The notes under the pieces: generated by a model
Database searches by the model: none
What the model saw: only the letters and a program-made list of their open reading frames with translations
Told to the model about the DNA's origin: nothing
Shown: in pieces, positions 1-8,389 of the stretch
Layout: every line of letters begins with the position of its first letter
Position numbering within the stretch: the stretch's first letter is position 1
Translations under genes and position numbers: made by a program
NCBI GenBank assembly: GCA_963720775.1
Contig: CAVRGR010000007.1
Span: 310,001-374,000 of the forward strand
Direction of reading: 5' to 3'
DNA length: 64,000 bases
Source: JAENVT01 sp963720775
GTDB taxonomy: Bacteria; Actinomycetota; Acidimicrobiia; Acidimicrobiales; Ilumatobacteraceae

Positions 1-1367
1 AGGGCCAACACGATCACGCCACACATGGCCTCGATGCCCACGGCGCGGCGCAGCCTCACCGCCAACTGACCGGTCATGGCATCGACGCGCGCAACTCGTT
101 CCTTGATGAACTGCCGGGCGGCGACCCCGAGGAACACCATCGCCCCGACAGCGATCGATTTCAAGAACAGCACCCTGCCGTGACTGCTGGTGAAGATCTC
201 GCCCCAGTCGAGGCGGTACATCTGGATGAACCCCGTCAGGATCGTGATGGTGAGTGCTGGGGTCGAGATGCGGGCGAAACCGCGAACGGCGTGGACGAGA
301 TCTTCCTCGCCGGGACCGGCCAGCACGACGCGGGCCAAGAGGATCAGTCCACCCAACCACACCGCCATGGCCAGGGCATGACCAATCCCGGCGGCGTAAC
401 CGAGGAACGCCAGCTGACCACCGCTGCGACTGAAGCCGAGCGTGGCCACGGCAAGGCCGGGGAGAGCCAGGGCGGGAAGCTGCGTGGTGGGATCGATGAC
501 CCGTTCTGGGCGCATCACCACCCACCCGGAGAGGAAGACGAAGATCACTCTCGCCAGCGCAGCGATGCCGGGTGTCGTGTCGGTGAGGCCGCTCCACGAC
601 GTGGGCGACAGGGAGCTGCCAACCCCCTTGCCGCTGATGCGCGCGGCGACGCACGCCGCGTTGAAGACGGCAACAGCGAGGGTGAGCAACCATGCGGACC
701 GGAGAAAGCGGACCGTCAGGATGTATTCGACACCCTCCGGCCATGCGGTGGCGATCAGCACCAGCGACCCGAACAGCACGGCGACGCCGAGCGAGATCAA
801 CAACCTCGACAGGCCGAGCGGACCACCGGACCCGGATTCGGGCACCACGGTGTCGTGGGTGGGCGTGATGGTGTTCGGTGGCAACGTGGAACCAGGAGGC
901 GCTGTCGATCCGCCGGCTGGTGTGGTGGCCGTGGAAGCAACCGTACCGACCGTGTCGTTGGCGATCGTGAACGAGAACGTCGAGCTGCCACCACCTTGGC
1001 CGTCGAGCTGACTCACCAGCCACGACACCACGCAATCGCCTTTTGGCAGCGGATTCGGGACCGGGACCGTGAGCGAGACACCATCAAGGCCGACCTGAGG
1101 CGTGCCGACAGCGAATGGGGAGCCGTTGCAGACCACTTGAACGTTGTTTGCAGCGCCCAACGCGTTGGCGAACGTGAGCAGCAGCGATGGGGGCGAGGTG
1201 TCCACCGTCGTGCCACCTGCGGGCGACGACGACACCAGTGAGTTGTCGGCTGCGTCGACGGGCCGCACGGCGATCGCGCCGAGAACGACAACACCGGCAC
1301 ACACCACGCCAAGACCGAACATGAGGGCGCGGCGCGGGGCGCGGTCGGACGTCGATGAGCTGTTCAT
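1..1367 (-). CDS. CopC/CopD domain copper-resistance-like membrane protein (3' end beyond window)
   Basis: Reading the minus strand from ATG at 1367 gives an open frame of 455 codons that runs off the left edge. Residues 14-34 form a signal/anchor helix, residues about 38-130 resemble a CopC beta-sandwich (S-P-A-x-G near residue 50), then a Pro/Thr-rich linker of about 40 residues leads into repeated membrane helices of the CopD type, including the hallmark 'GHALAMAVWLGGL'. CopC/CopD proteins bind periplasmic copper and pass it across the membrane. Odd: the mature N-terminus reads ADNSL, whereas classical CopC starts with the copper-binding His of an H-A-x-L motif; that His is absent. It diverges from dnaX across a 124-base gap. 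Confidence 0.85.
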   Translation of the reverse strand, partial: MNSSSTSDRAPRRALMFGLGVVCAGVVVLGAIAVRPVDAADNSLVSSSPAGGTTVDTSPPSLLLTFANALGAANNVQVVCNGSPFAVGTPQVGLDGVSLTVPVPNPLPKGDCVVSWLVSQLDGQGGGSSTFSFTIANDTVGTVASTATTPAGGSTAPPGSTLPPNTITPTHDTVVPESGSGGPLGLSRLLISLGVAVLFGSLVLIATAWPEGVEYILTVRFLRSAWLLTLAVAVFNAACVAARISGKGVGSSLSPTSWSGLTDTTPGIAALARVIFVFLSGWVVMRPERVIDPTTQLPALALPGLAVATLGFSRSGGQLAFLGYAAGIGHALAMAVWLGGLILLARVVLAGPGEEDLVHAVRGFARISTPALTITILTGFIQMYRLDWGEIFTSSHGRVLFLKSIAVGAMVFLGVAARQFIKERVARVDAMTGQLAVRLRRAVGIEAMCGVIVLA

Positions 1368-1491
1368 GCTGGTAGCTCAACGCTAGAGGATGGGCGCGAG
1401 CTGCCCACGCCACCTCCCCCGGGCAACGATCGTCCTCCAAGACCGCTCGGGAGCGAAACCAATGTCGCACCCCCTGAGTAGGCTCGACCCG

Positions 1492-3201
1492 ATGGCTACC
1501 CAGTCGCTCTACCGGCGGTACCGTCCGCGCCGTTTCAGCGAGCTTCGCGGACAAGAGCACGTGGTGCGCGCCTTGCGCAATGCGGTCATGAACGAGCGCG
1601 AAGGGCAGGCCTACCTCTTCTCCGGGCCGCGAGGCACCGGCAAGACGTCGTCGGCACGGATTCTGGCCAAGGTGCTCAACTGCGAGCGCCCTGTCGACGG
1701 CGAACCCTGTTGCGAATGCGATTCATGTCTTGCCGTCGAACGCGGCACCAGCTACGACGTGCACGAGCTCGATGCCGCCAGCAACAACGGCGTCGATGCG
1801 ATGCGCGATCTGATCGAGAAGGCGTCACTCGGCACCCCCGGTCGGCACAAGGTGTACATCCTCGACGAGGTGCACATGCTCTCCAAGGCCGCCGAGGCGG
1901 CGCTGCTGAAGACCCTCGAAGAGCCACCACCGCACGTCGTGTTCGTACTGGCCACCACCGATCCGCAGAAGGTCAGCGAAACGATCCGCAGTCGCACGCA
2001 GCACCTGCAGTTCCATCTCCTGCCCATGGATGTTCTCGAGAAGCACATCCGCTGGTTGGCTGCCGATGCCGAGATCGAGCTCAGCGACGCGGCGTTGCAA
2101 GGTGTCCTGCGACAAGGCGGCGGGTCGGCACGCGACACGATCTCGGCGCTCGAGCTGGTGGCCAACAGCGGGGGTGAGACGCCCGAGGTCACCCCGCTCG
2201 ACGAATTCGTCGAGGCGTTCATCGAGCACGACCCCGGCCGAGCCCTTGCCGTCGTGGCCCATGCCGTGCTGCAAGGCAGCGACCCGAGAACGCTGACCGA
2301 GGAGATCATCCGCCACCTTCGTGACTGCTTCCTCGCGCTGATGGCGCCCGAGCTGGTTCAGCTCTCCGCCGATCGCGAGCGGGAGGTGTCGTCACAAGCA
2401 ACTCGCCTCGGTGCCGCAGCGATCGTGCGATCGATGGAACGCCTCGGTGAGATGCTGGTCGAAATGCGCCACGCCCCGGACCCGCGCTTGTTGCTCGAAG
2501 TCGCCTTGGTGCAGCTCACGCACGATGCCGCGGGGTCGGATCTGCACAGCCTGATGTCGCGTCTAGAACGCCTCGAGCAGACCGTGGCCCAAGGCGTCGC
2601 TGCTCCGGCCGACACCAGAGTCCCCACTGATCCCAGCGGTCGAGCGACGATCGGCGGCCGGGCCAGGCGCGAGGCCACTCCCAGCACGCCAGCGTCATCG
2701 TCTGCGTCCACCCCGCCGTCGATGTCGAGCGACCGACATCCCTCACAGGCGGGCGCCCCGAAGCCGGCCGCATCGAGTCCGTCGTCCGAGATCGACGACG
2801 CCGGCATCCCGGCGTTGTTCGAGACCCAGGTGCGTCCGGCACTGCGTGGCATGGCCAAGGCGATCTACATGGGTGCTCAGGTGGGCGCCATGTCGGATGG
2901 CGTGCTGCGCATCGTCTTCGCCGGCGAGCCGCATCGGGTCCGCGCCGAGGAGTATCGCCACGAGGTCGAGCGGGCGCTCACCACCGCGGCGGGTCGCCCA
3001 GTCCCCCTCTCGTTGGTGGTCGATCAGGCGACGGCGCACGACGACAACGTCGTGCAACTGAAACGCTCGCCACAGCCGGCGGCCGACGAAGATGTCGACA
3101 CCGGCGACCTGGTCGACGTCCCGCCCGACGCCGTGATCTCGCCGATCGACCGGTTGGCACAGGCGTTTCCGGGTTCCGAGATCATCGAGGAGCGCACCTG
3201 A
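1492..3201 (+). CDS. dnaX: DNA polymerase III subunit gamma/tau
   Basis: 569-residue clamp-loader ATPase of the replicative polymerase. Seen: MATQSLYRRYRPRRF start typical of the family, Walker A GPRGTGKT at 45-52, zinc cysteines C64, C73, C76 and C79, Walker B ILDEVHML at 123-130, then the AAA+ lid and collar region, a Ser/Pro/Ala-rich linker around residues 400-440, and a C-terminal tau-like domain. An open frame continues upstream to 1390, but that extension has no family resemblance, so ATG 1492 is chosen. The stop codon overlaps the recR start (TGATG), indicating translational coupling; dnaX-recR is a very common bacterial pair. Confidence 0.96.
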   Translation: MATQSLYRRYRPRRFSELRGQEHVVRALRNAVMNEREGQAYLFSGPRGTGKTSSARILAKVLNCERPVDGEPCCECDSCLAVERGTSYDVHELDAASNNGVDAMRDLIEKASLGTPGRHKVYILDEVHMLSKAAEAALLKTLEEPPPHVVFVLATTDPQKVSETIRSRTQHLQFHLLPMDVLEKHIRWLAADAEIELSDAALQGVLRQGGGSARDTISALELVANSGGETPEVTPLDEFVEAFIEHDPGRALAVVAHAVLQGSDPRTLTEEIIRHLRDCFLALMAPELVQLSADREREVSSQATRLGAAAIVRSMERLGEMLVEMRHAPDPRLLLEVALVQLTHDAAGSDLHSLMSRLERLEQTVAQGVAAPADTRVPTDPSGRATIGGRARREATPSTPASSSASTPPSMSSDRHPSQAGAPKPAASSPSSEIDDAGIPALFETQVRPALRGMAKAIYMGAQVGAMSDGVLRIVFAGEPHRVRAEEYRHEVERALTTAAGRPVPLSLVVDQATAHDDNVVQLKRSPQPAADEDVDTGDLVDVPPDAVISPIDRLAQAFPGSEIIEERT

Positions 3202-3806
3202 TGGCCGTTTACACCCAACCGGTGCAAGCCCTCATCGACGAGCTCGGCCGGTTGCCCGGAATCGGTCCGAAGTCGGCCCAACGGATCGCATTCCATCTCC
3301 TCAAGCTGCCGGCTGAAGATGTCACGCGGTTGGCGATGTCGATCACCGATGCCAAGGCGCGCGTGCGCTTCTGCACGCGCTGCTGGAACTTCGCCGACGG
3401 CGAGCTGTGCCCAATCTGTCTCGACGACCGACGCGACGCGACAACCCTGTGCGTCGTCGAAGAATCACGCGACATCGTCTCGATCGAGAAGACCGGGGAG
3501 TTCCGTGGGCGCTACCACGTGCTGCTCGGGGCGATGAGCCCGCTCGACGGTGTGGGGCCCGAGCAGTTGAAGATGAAAGAGCTGTTCGCCCGACTCGAAC
3601 CCGAAGGCGTGCAAGAGGTGATCGTTTGCACCAATCCCAACACTGAAGGTGAGGTCACGGCGATGTACCTGGCCCGCATGCTGCGTCCCTTCGGCATTCG
3701 AGTCACGCGCATCGCCAGCGGCCTTCCGGTCGGCGGCGATCTGGAGTACGCCGACGAGCTGACGCTCGGCCGGGCCCTCGAGGGCCGCCGCGAACTCATC
3801 GCCTGA
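3201..3806 (+). CDS. recR: Recombination mediator protein RecR
   Basis: 201 residues, the normal family length. RecR works with RecO (and RecF) to load RecA on gapped single-stranded DNA. Seen: N-terminal helix-hairpin-helix (L-P-G-I-G-P-K-S-A around 18-26), a four-cysteine zinc site C58, C61, C70 and C73, a Toprim domain from about residue 80, and the conserved C-terminal 'ASGLPVGGDLEYAD' segment. The ATG overlaps the dnaX stop by one base. Confidence 0.97.
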   Translation: MAVYTQPVQALIDELGRLPGIGPKSAQRIAFHLLKLPAEDVTRLAMSITDAKARVRFCTRCWNFADGELCPICLDDRRDATTLCVVEESRDIVSIEKTGEFRGRYHVLLGAMSPLDGVGPEQLKMKELFARLEPEGVQEVIVCTNPNTEGEVTAMYLARMLRPFGIRVTRIASGLPVGGDLEYADELTLGRALEGRRELIA

Positions 3807-3853
3807 ACCCTCGTCGCCCAACCCTCGTCGCTCAACCGAAGGGTAAAAGAAGG

Positions 3854-3916
3854 CTGGGGTACCACTCCTGGACCTGGTAGCGGGCGGACGGGCCAGCTCC
3901 AGAGGCGGTACCCCAG
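3854..3916. terminator. Large intergenic hairpin between recR and convergent thiolase gene
   Basis: CTGGGGTACC (3854-3863) is exactly complementary to GGTACCCCAG (3907-3916). Inside lie further pairing arms CCTGGACCTGG (3867-3877) and CCAGCTCCAGAGG (3893-3905) around a G-rich loop. It sits between convergent genes, so a bidirectional terminator is the simplest reading, but no T-run follows on either strand. The next 100 bases (about 3930-4030) are noticeably more AT-rich than the surroundings and hold no gene I can support. Confidence 0.45.
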
Positions 3917-4043
3917 AACTTGCGTCAGTGACCAATGACGGACACGAACGGTATGTGACGGTTATATTACGGGATACCCGACCAGATGTCAAGTATCTTC
4001 TACGAATAGTGAAGGACCCACTACTGGTTGCTGAACTTCGAGG

Positions 4044-5252
4044 TCAAACGCTACGAACAAGTAACGCGTCGCCCTGACCGCCTCCGCCGCACAGGGCGGC
4101 TGCTCCCAACCCCCCGCCACGCCGCCGCAACTCGTGCAGAATGGTCAGCGCGAGGCGGTTCCCGCTCATGCCGATCGGATGCCCGAGGGCGATCGCGCCT
4201 CCGTTGACGTTGACGACCTCATCGGTCACGCCGAGGTCGCTCATCGAGGCGATGCCCACTGCCGCGAACGCTTCGTTGATCTCGAACAGATCAATGGCGT
4301 TCACCGTTGTACCCGCGCGCTCGACAGCGGCGCGAATTGCCCGGCTCGGCTGATGCAGAAGCGACGCACTGTCGGGCCCGGCCACCATGCCGTAACCCAC
4401 AACCTGGCCGAGTGGAGAAACGCCGCGCGCGTTGACAGCACGTTCGCTCATCATCACCAACGCGCAGCCGCCATCACTGATCTGCGACGCGTTGGCCGCT
4501 GTGATCGTGCCTTCGCTGTCGAACGCCGGTCGCAACGCGGCGAGAGACTCCATGGTCGTGCCGGGCCGCACACCCTCGTCGGTGTCGATCAGGATCGGTT
4601 CACCGCGTCGTTGCGGGATGGCGACCGCAATGATCTCGTCGGCGAAGCGACCATCCTTGATGGCGTTCGCGGCGCGTTCGTTCGACTTCATGGCAACTTC
4701 GTCCTGTTGCTCGCGGGTGATGCCCCCGGAGTTGTATCGCTCGGTGCCGAGACCCATCAGGCACGCGTCGAATGCGCACCACAGACCGTCCTTGATGATC
4801 GAATCGGAGAGCTCGGTGTTGCCGTAGCGAAAGCCTCCGCGCGCACCCATGGCGAGGTACGGAGCGTTCGTCATGCTCTCCATGCCTCCGGCGATCACGA
4901 TGTCGGCATCGCCCGCGGCGATCATCTGATCGGCGAGGTAGATGGTGTTGAGCCCCGACAGGCACACCTTGTTGATGTTGACGCTGGGAACGCTCATCGG
5001 TATCCCCCCGTTGACAGCCGCCTGGCGCGAAGGGACCTGCCCCTGACCGGCCATCAACACCTGGCCCATCAACACGTGCTCGACCTCGTCGGGCAAGACG
5101 CCGGCGCGCTCCAGCGCGGCCCTGATGGCGGTGCCGCCGAGATCCGCCGCGCTCAACGACGCAAGTGCACCGCTCATCTTGCCGATGGGCGTGCGTGCTC
5201 CGGCCACGATGTACGACCCTGCCATTGCTGGCTCCATTCTCTTGTGACTCAC
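4044..5252 (-). CDS. Acetyl-CoA C-acetyltransferase (thiolase)
   Basis: Thiolase superfamily enzyme, up to 402 residues. It condenses two acetyl-CoA to acetoacetyl-CoA or does the reverse cleavage. Seen: nucleophilic Cys in N-K-V-C-L-S-G (C97 with this start), the 'GALGHPIG'-type His motif here as GGAIALGHPIG, and the C-terminal catalytic Cys in A-A-L-C-G-G-G-G. Starts at Met6 or Met10 are also possible (MEPAMAGSYIV), because family members usually begin just before the YIV-A-G-A-R-T-P segment. In this window it can supply acetoacetyl-CoA to the ethylmalonyl-CoA enzymes. A beta-oxidation role cannot be excluded. Confidence 0.93.
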   Translation of the reverse strand: MSHKRMEPAMAGSYIVAGARTPIGKMSGALASLSAADLGGTAIRAALERAGVLPDEVEHVLMGQVLMAGQGQVPSRQAAVNGGIPMSVPSVNINKVCLSGLNTIYLADQMIAAGDADIVIAGGMESMTNAPYLAMGARGGFRYGNTELSDSIIKDGLWCAFDACLMGLGTERYNSGGITREQQDEVAMKSNERAANAIKDGRFADEIIAVAIPQRRGEPILIDTDEGVRPGTTMESLAALRPAFDSEGTITAANASQISDGGCALVMMSERAVNARGVSPLGQVVGYGMVAGPDSASLLHQPSRAIRAAVERAGTTVNAIDLFEINEAFAAVGIASMSDLGVTDEVVNVNGGAIALGHPIGMSGNRLALTILHELRRRGGGLGAAALCGGGGQGDALLVRSV

Positions 5253-5286
5253 CTGCGAGGGTACAGGCGACAGCGTCGGTGTGGTA

Positions 5287-6537
5287 CTAGCCGTGCGGCG
5301 TGGTGTTGCCCAGGGCCTCGTACACGTCCCGTGTCTCGTAGCCGAGGGCCCAGATCACCACACCTGACCATCCGGCGTCGATGGCGGCCTGAGCGTGCTG
5401 TTGGATGCTCGTCGCGTCGGGGTAGTAGACGAAGTGGCGAACGCTGCACGACAGCTGCGTGGCCGGCGGCATCAGGCGCACGGCCGGGTGCAGCCCGGTC
5501 GACGGTCCGGCGGCTGCACCGGGGATGGTCGGCGCCTGCTGCGTGGGGAGCACGTACGGCGGTGGTGCGATCGGCTTGGTGCTGTATCCGGTGGCGACCG
5601 TGTCGTAGGTGAAGTACATCTCGCCGATGGAGGGATCGAGACGCGTCGGCGAGGCACCACGCGCATCGACGAGCGCCTGCATGTTCTGCAGCTCGATGCT
5701 CTTGGTGCTGAGTGCACCGTCGGGACAGATCTCGGTCGACTTCAGTTGACGGCCCCAGTCGCGACCGTACGAGGGCACGCCGAGCTGCAGCTTCGCTCGG
5801 CTGGCTGGGTCGGTGATGTTGGCGTTGGCGTAGTTGATGACCTGAGCGAGCCACGACATCGGCGAGATCGGGCCCGGGGAGCCGACGCTCCAGTCGTAGA
5901 CCATCAGCTTGACGCGATCTGCGACGGCGGCCATCGAAGCCTCGTCGTACACGGGGTAGCCCGTCACTCCACCGCTGGCGATCCAGGTCGGAGGGATCGT
6001 GATCGACAACAGCTTGCCGTTGGCGTGCAGGGCCGCGGCCAACTCGGTGACGAATGCTCGCCACACCGGCTGTGTCGACGCCCACGAGTCGCGACCGTCG
6101 GTGAAGGCGAAGCCCTCGTAGTCGAGATCGACGCCGGCGATCTCCGCGCTCGTCGTGATCGAGACGATGTTGGCGATGTGCTGTGCACGGAGGGCTGGGT
6201 CGGCCAGGATCGCGGCCATCACCAGCTTGCCGCTGCCGTCGGTGATCGTCGGCAGCACCTTGATCCCCCGAATGAAGGCCTCGTGTGCTGTGGTGTTGAG
6301 TTGGCTCTGCGAGCCGACGATCGCGATCGTGCCGTCGGGCTGGGCGCTGTAGAAGAACGGCGAGATGTCGGTGAACATCGTCGATGCCTGGGTGAACCCG
6401 AGACGACCCTCCGGCGCGTTCCAGTACGGAACCCAACCACTGACGAAACGCGTTGGATTCAGACATGCGCTGAGCACGATCATCGCCGAGGCAAGGAACG
6501 TGGCGCGCCAGAAGCCGCTTCTGCGTTCCTTGGCCAC
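5287..6537 (-). CDS. GH18-family lipoprotein (chitinase/spore-germination-hydrolase-like)
   Basis: 416 residues. An N-terminal signal with lipobox V-L-S-A-C (C25) predicts a lipid-anchored exported protein. The body matches the glycoside hydrolase 18 fold as seen in bacterial YaaH/chitinase-like proteins: the DxxDxDxE-type catalytic motif appears as G-V-D-L-D-Y-E with D137, D139 and the proton donor E141, followed by the 'LMVYDW' and 'W-A-L-G-Y-E' strands. A Pro-rich insertion lies around residues 320-350. The likely substrate is beta-1,4-linked N-acetylhexosamine polymer, but the sequence does not tell peptidoglycan from chitin. It is divergent from ccr. Confidence 0.85.
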   Translation of the reverse strand: MAKERRSGFWRATFLASAMIVLSACLNPTRFVSGWVPYWNAPEGRLGFTQASTMFTDISPFFYSAQPDGTIAIVGSQSQLNTTAHEAFIRGIKVLPTITDGSGKLVMAAILADPALRAQHIANIVSITTSAEIAGVDLDYEGFAFTDGRDSWASTQPVWRAFVTELAAALHANGKLLSITIPPTWIASGGVTGYPVYDEASMAAVADRVKLMVYDWSVGSPGPISPMSWLAQVINYANANITDPASRAKLQLGVPSYGRDWGRQLKSTEICPDGALSTKSIELQNMQALVDARGASPTRLDPSIGEMYFTYDTVATGYSTKPIAPPPYVLPTQQAPTIPGAAAGPSTGLHPAVRLMPPATQLSCSVRHFVYYPDATSIQQHAQAAIDAGWSGVVIWALGYETRDVYEALGNTTPHG

Positions 6538-6596
6538 TGAGAAAGGCTACCCGCCCACACCTCGGGAGGTCGCGCGACCGGCGTGTTTGGCCATGC

Positions 6597-6615
6597 CTAG
6601 CTACCGATCGGTAAC
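6597..6615. promoter_or_regulatory. Inverted-repeat operator upstream of ccr
   Basis: CTAGCTACC-GATC-GGTAAC contains the perfect 12-bp palindrome TACCGATCGGTA (6602-6613) and ends 8 bases before the ccr ATG. The same sequence, differing only within the central four bases, lies at 41676-41694 upstream of the 3-hydroxybutyryl-CoA dehydrogenase gene. The size and symmetry are like TetR-family operators; the identity of the regulator is inference. Confidence 0.6.
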
Positions 6616-6623
6616 ATCGGCGC

Positions 6624-7952
6624 ATGCAACAGATCGTCGAGGCCATCGAGAACGGTGCGTCGGGCGAAGACCTCGCCCATCTCCCGATCCCCCAGGAATA
6701 TCGCGCCGCGCACGTCCTGAAGGCCGAGCAGGACATGTGGGCGGGCGTCGCCTCCGCCGACAAGGATCCGCGTCGCAGTTTGCACGTCGGATCCGTGCCG
6801 ACACCGCAGCTTGCGCCCGACGAGGCGTACGTAGCCGTGATGGCCAGCAGCATCAACTTCAACACCGTGTGGAGCAGCATCTTCGAGCCGGTCAGCACGT
6901 TCGGCCCGCTGGCCCGCCTGGCCCGCGAGAGCGAGTGGGCGCGGCGTCACGATCAGCCGTATCAGGTGGTCGGCAGCGACGCCGCCGGTGTGGTGCTGCG
7001 CGTTGGCGCAGCAGTCCGCAACTGGAAGCCGGGCGATCGCGTCACGGTGCATTGCAACTACGTCGACGATCAGGACCAGACCTCGCACGACGATTCGATG
7101 ATGGCCAGCAACCAACGGATCTGGGGATACGAGACCAACTTCGGTGGCCTCGCCGACCTCACCGTGGTGAAGGTCAACCAGTTGCTGCCCAAGCCCGCTC
7201 ACCTCACCTGGGAGGAGGCGGCGGTCAACGCCCTGTGCAACTCGACGAGCTACCGCATGCTGGTATCGAGGAACGGCGCGGCCATGAAGCAGGGAGACGT
7301 CGTGTTGATCTGGGGGGCCACCGGCGGGATCGGTGCCTACGCCACCCAGTACGTGCTCAACGGCGGCGGCATCCCCGTCTGCGTGGTGTCGTCACCCGAC
7401 AAGGCTGAGATCCTGAAGGCCATGGGCGTCGAGGCCATCATCGATCGGCGCGCTGCCGGCTACCACTTCTGGAAGGACGAACACGTCCACGACGAGAGCG
7501 AGTGGCGCCGCTTCGGCAAAGACATCCGCGATCTCGTCGGCGAGGATCCCGACATCGTGTTCGAGCACCCTGGTCGTTCGACGTTCGCCGCGTCGATGTA
7601 CGTCGCCAAGCGCGGTGGCACCATCGTGTCGTGCGCGGCGACGAGTGGGTTCATGCTCGAGTTCGACAACCGCCACTTCTGGATGCGGCTGAAGCGGCTC
7701 ATCGGAAGCCACTTCGCCAACTACAAGGAGGCGTGGGAAGCCAACCGGCTCATCTCCAAGGGCATGATCCATCCCGTGTTGTCGCAGACGTTCCCGCTCG
7801 AAGGCACGGGCGAGGCCGCTTACCAGGTGCACCACAACCTGCACGAGGGAAAGATCGGCGTGCTCTGCCTGGCGCCTTACGAGGGCCTCGGTGTCACCGA
7901 TCAGGAGCTCCGCGAGCAGCTGGGCGACAACCTGCACCGCTTCCGCCGTTGA
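6624..7952 (+). CDS. ccr: Crotonyl-CoA carboxylase/reductase
   Basis: 442 residues, medium-chain dehydrogenase/reductase family. It reductively carboxylates crotonyl-CoA with NADPH and CO2 to (2S)-ethylmalonyl-CoA, the committed step of the ethylmalonyl-CoA pathway. Seen: GroES-like half, NADPH fold with G-A-T-G-G-I-G (231-237), and nearly all known CO2-pocket residues: N80 (I-N-F-N), E170 (W-G-Y-E) and H363 (I-G-S-H-F-A-N-Y), equivalent to N81, E171 and H365 of the Kitasatospora enzyme. The fourth, F170, is replaced by Y169. The start is followed by the usual N-terminal 'GASGEDLAHLPIP' segment. The epimerase gene follows 18 bases later, presumably as an operon. Confidence 0.96.
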   Translation: MQQIVEAIENGASGEDLAHLPIPQEYRAAHVLKAEQDMWAGVASADKDPRRSLHVGSVPTPQLAPDEAYVAVMASSINFNTVWSSIFEPVSTFGPLARLARESEWARRHDQPYQVVGSDAAGVVLRVGAAVRNWKPGDRVTVHCNYVDDQDQTSHDDSMMASNQRIWGYETNFGGLADLTVVKVNQLLPKPAHLTWEEAAVNALCNSTSYRMLVSRNGAAMKQGDVVLIWGATGGIGAYATQYVLNGGGIPVCVVSSPDKAEILKAMGVEAIIDRRAAGYHFWKDEHVHDESEWRRFGKDIRDLVGEDPDIVFEHPGRSTFAASMYVAKRGGTIVSCAATSGFMLEFDNRHFWMRLKRLIGSHFANYKEAWEANRLISKGMIHPVLSQTFPLEGTGEAAYQVHHNLHEGKIGVLCLAPYEGLGVTDQELREQLGDNLHRFRR

Positions 7953-7970
7953 TCTGTTATCACTGACGAC

Positions 7971-8372
7971 ATGATGCTCACCGAGATCGACCACATCGCC
8001 ATTGCCGTCCGCGACCTCGACGCGGCAATCGACTACTACGCGAGAGCCTTTGGAGCGACGGTGGATCATCGCGAGATCGTCGACAGCGACGGCGTCGAGG
8101 AGGCACTGATCAAGGTCGCCGACAGCTACATCCAGCTCACCGCGGCCACCCGACCCGATTCGCCGATCGCCAAGGCGATCGAGAAGCGCGGCGAGGGACT
8201 TCACCACATCGGCTATCGCGTCGACGATTGCGCTGCAGCGCTGGCGGCGATGGTGGCCGCTGGCGCGACGGCGATCGACCAGGCACCGCGTCGCGGCAGT
8301 CGTGGCACCACGGTTGCCTTCGTGCACCCGAAGGGCAACTTGGGCACGCTGGTCGAGCTCGTGCAGGAGTAG
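7971..8372 (+). CDS. mce: Methylmalonyl-CoA/ethylmalonyl-CoA epimerase
   Basis: 133 residues, a vicinal-oxygen-chelate (glyoxalase-like) protein. It interconverts the 2R and 2S forms of methylmalonyl-CoA and, in this pathway, of ethylmalonyl-CoA. Two beta-alpha-beta-beta-beta modules are visible; metal ligands H8 (I-D-H-I-A), H79 (L-H-H-I-G-Y) and E129 (L-V-E-L) are in place. Location directly after ccr argues for the ethylmalonyl-CoA role: Ccr makes the 2S epimer and the mutase uses the 2R epimer. ATG 7971 and ATG 7974 are both possible starts. Confidence 0.93.
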   Translation: MMLTEIDHIAIAVRDLDAAIDYYARAFGATVDHREIVDSDGVEEALIKVADSYIQLTAATRPDSPIAKAIEKRGEGLHHIGYRVDDCAAALAAMVAAGATAIDQAPRRGSRGTTVAFVHPKGNLGTLVELVQE

Positions 8373-8389
8373 ACCCGCCGGGCGAACCC

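Noticed and set aside
180..1241. Long plus-strand open frame
   Set aside because: Arg/Gly/Asp-rich shadow of the minus-strand CopC/CopD gene; no recognisable motifs, and the antisense frame gives a coherent membrane protein.
1390..1491. Upstream extension of dnaX
   Set aside because: No family similarity before M-A-T-Q-S-L-Y; ATG 1492 is the natural start.
4134..5612. Long plus-strand open frame across thiolase and GH18 genes
   Set aside because: Antisense to two clear genes; composition (Arg, His, Asp) typical of GC-rich shadows.
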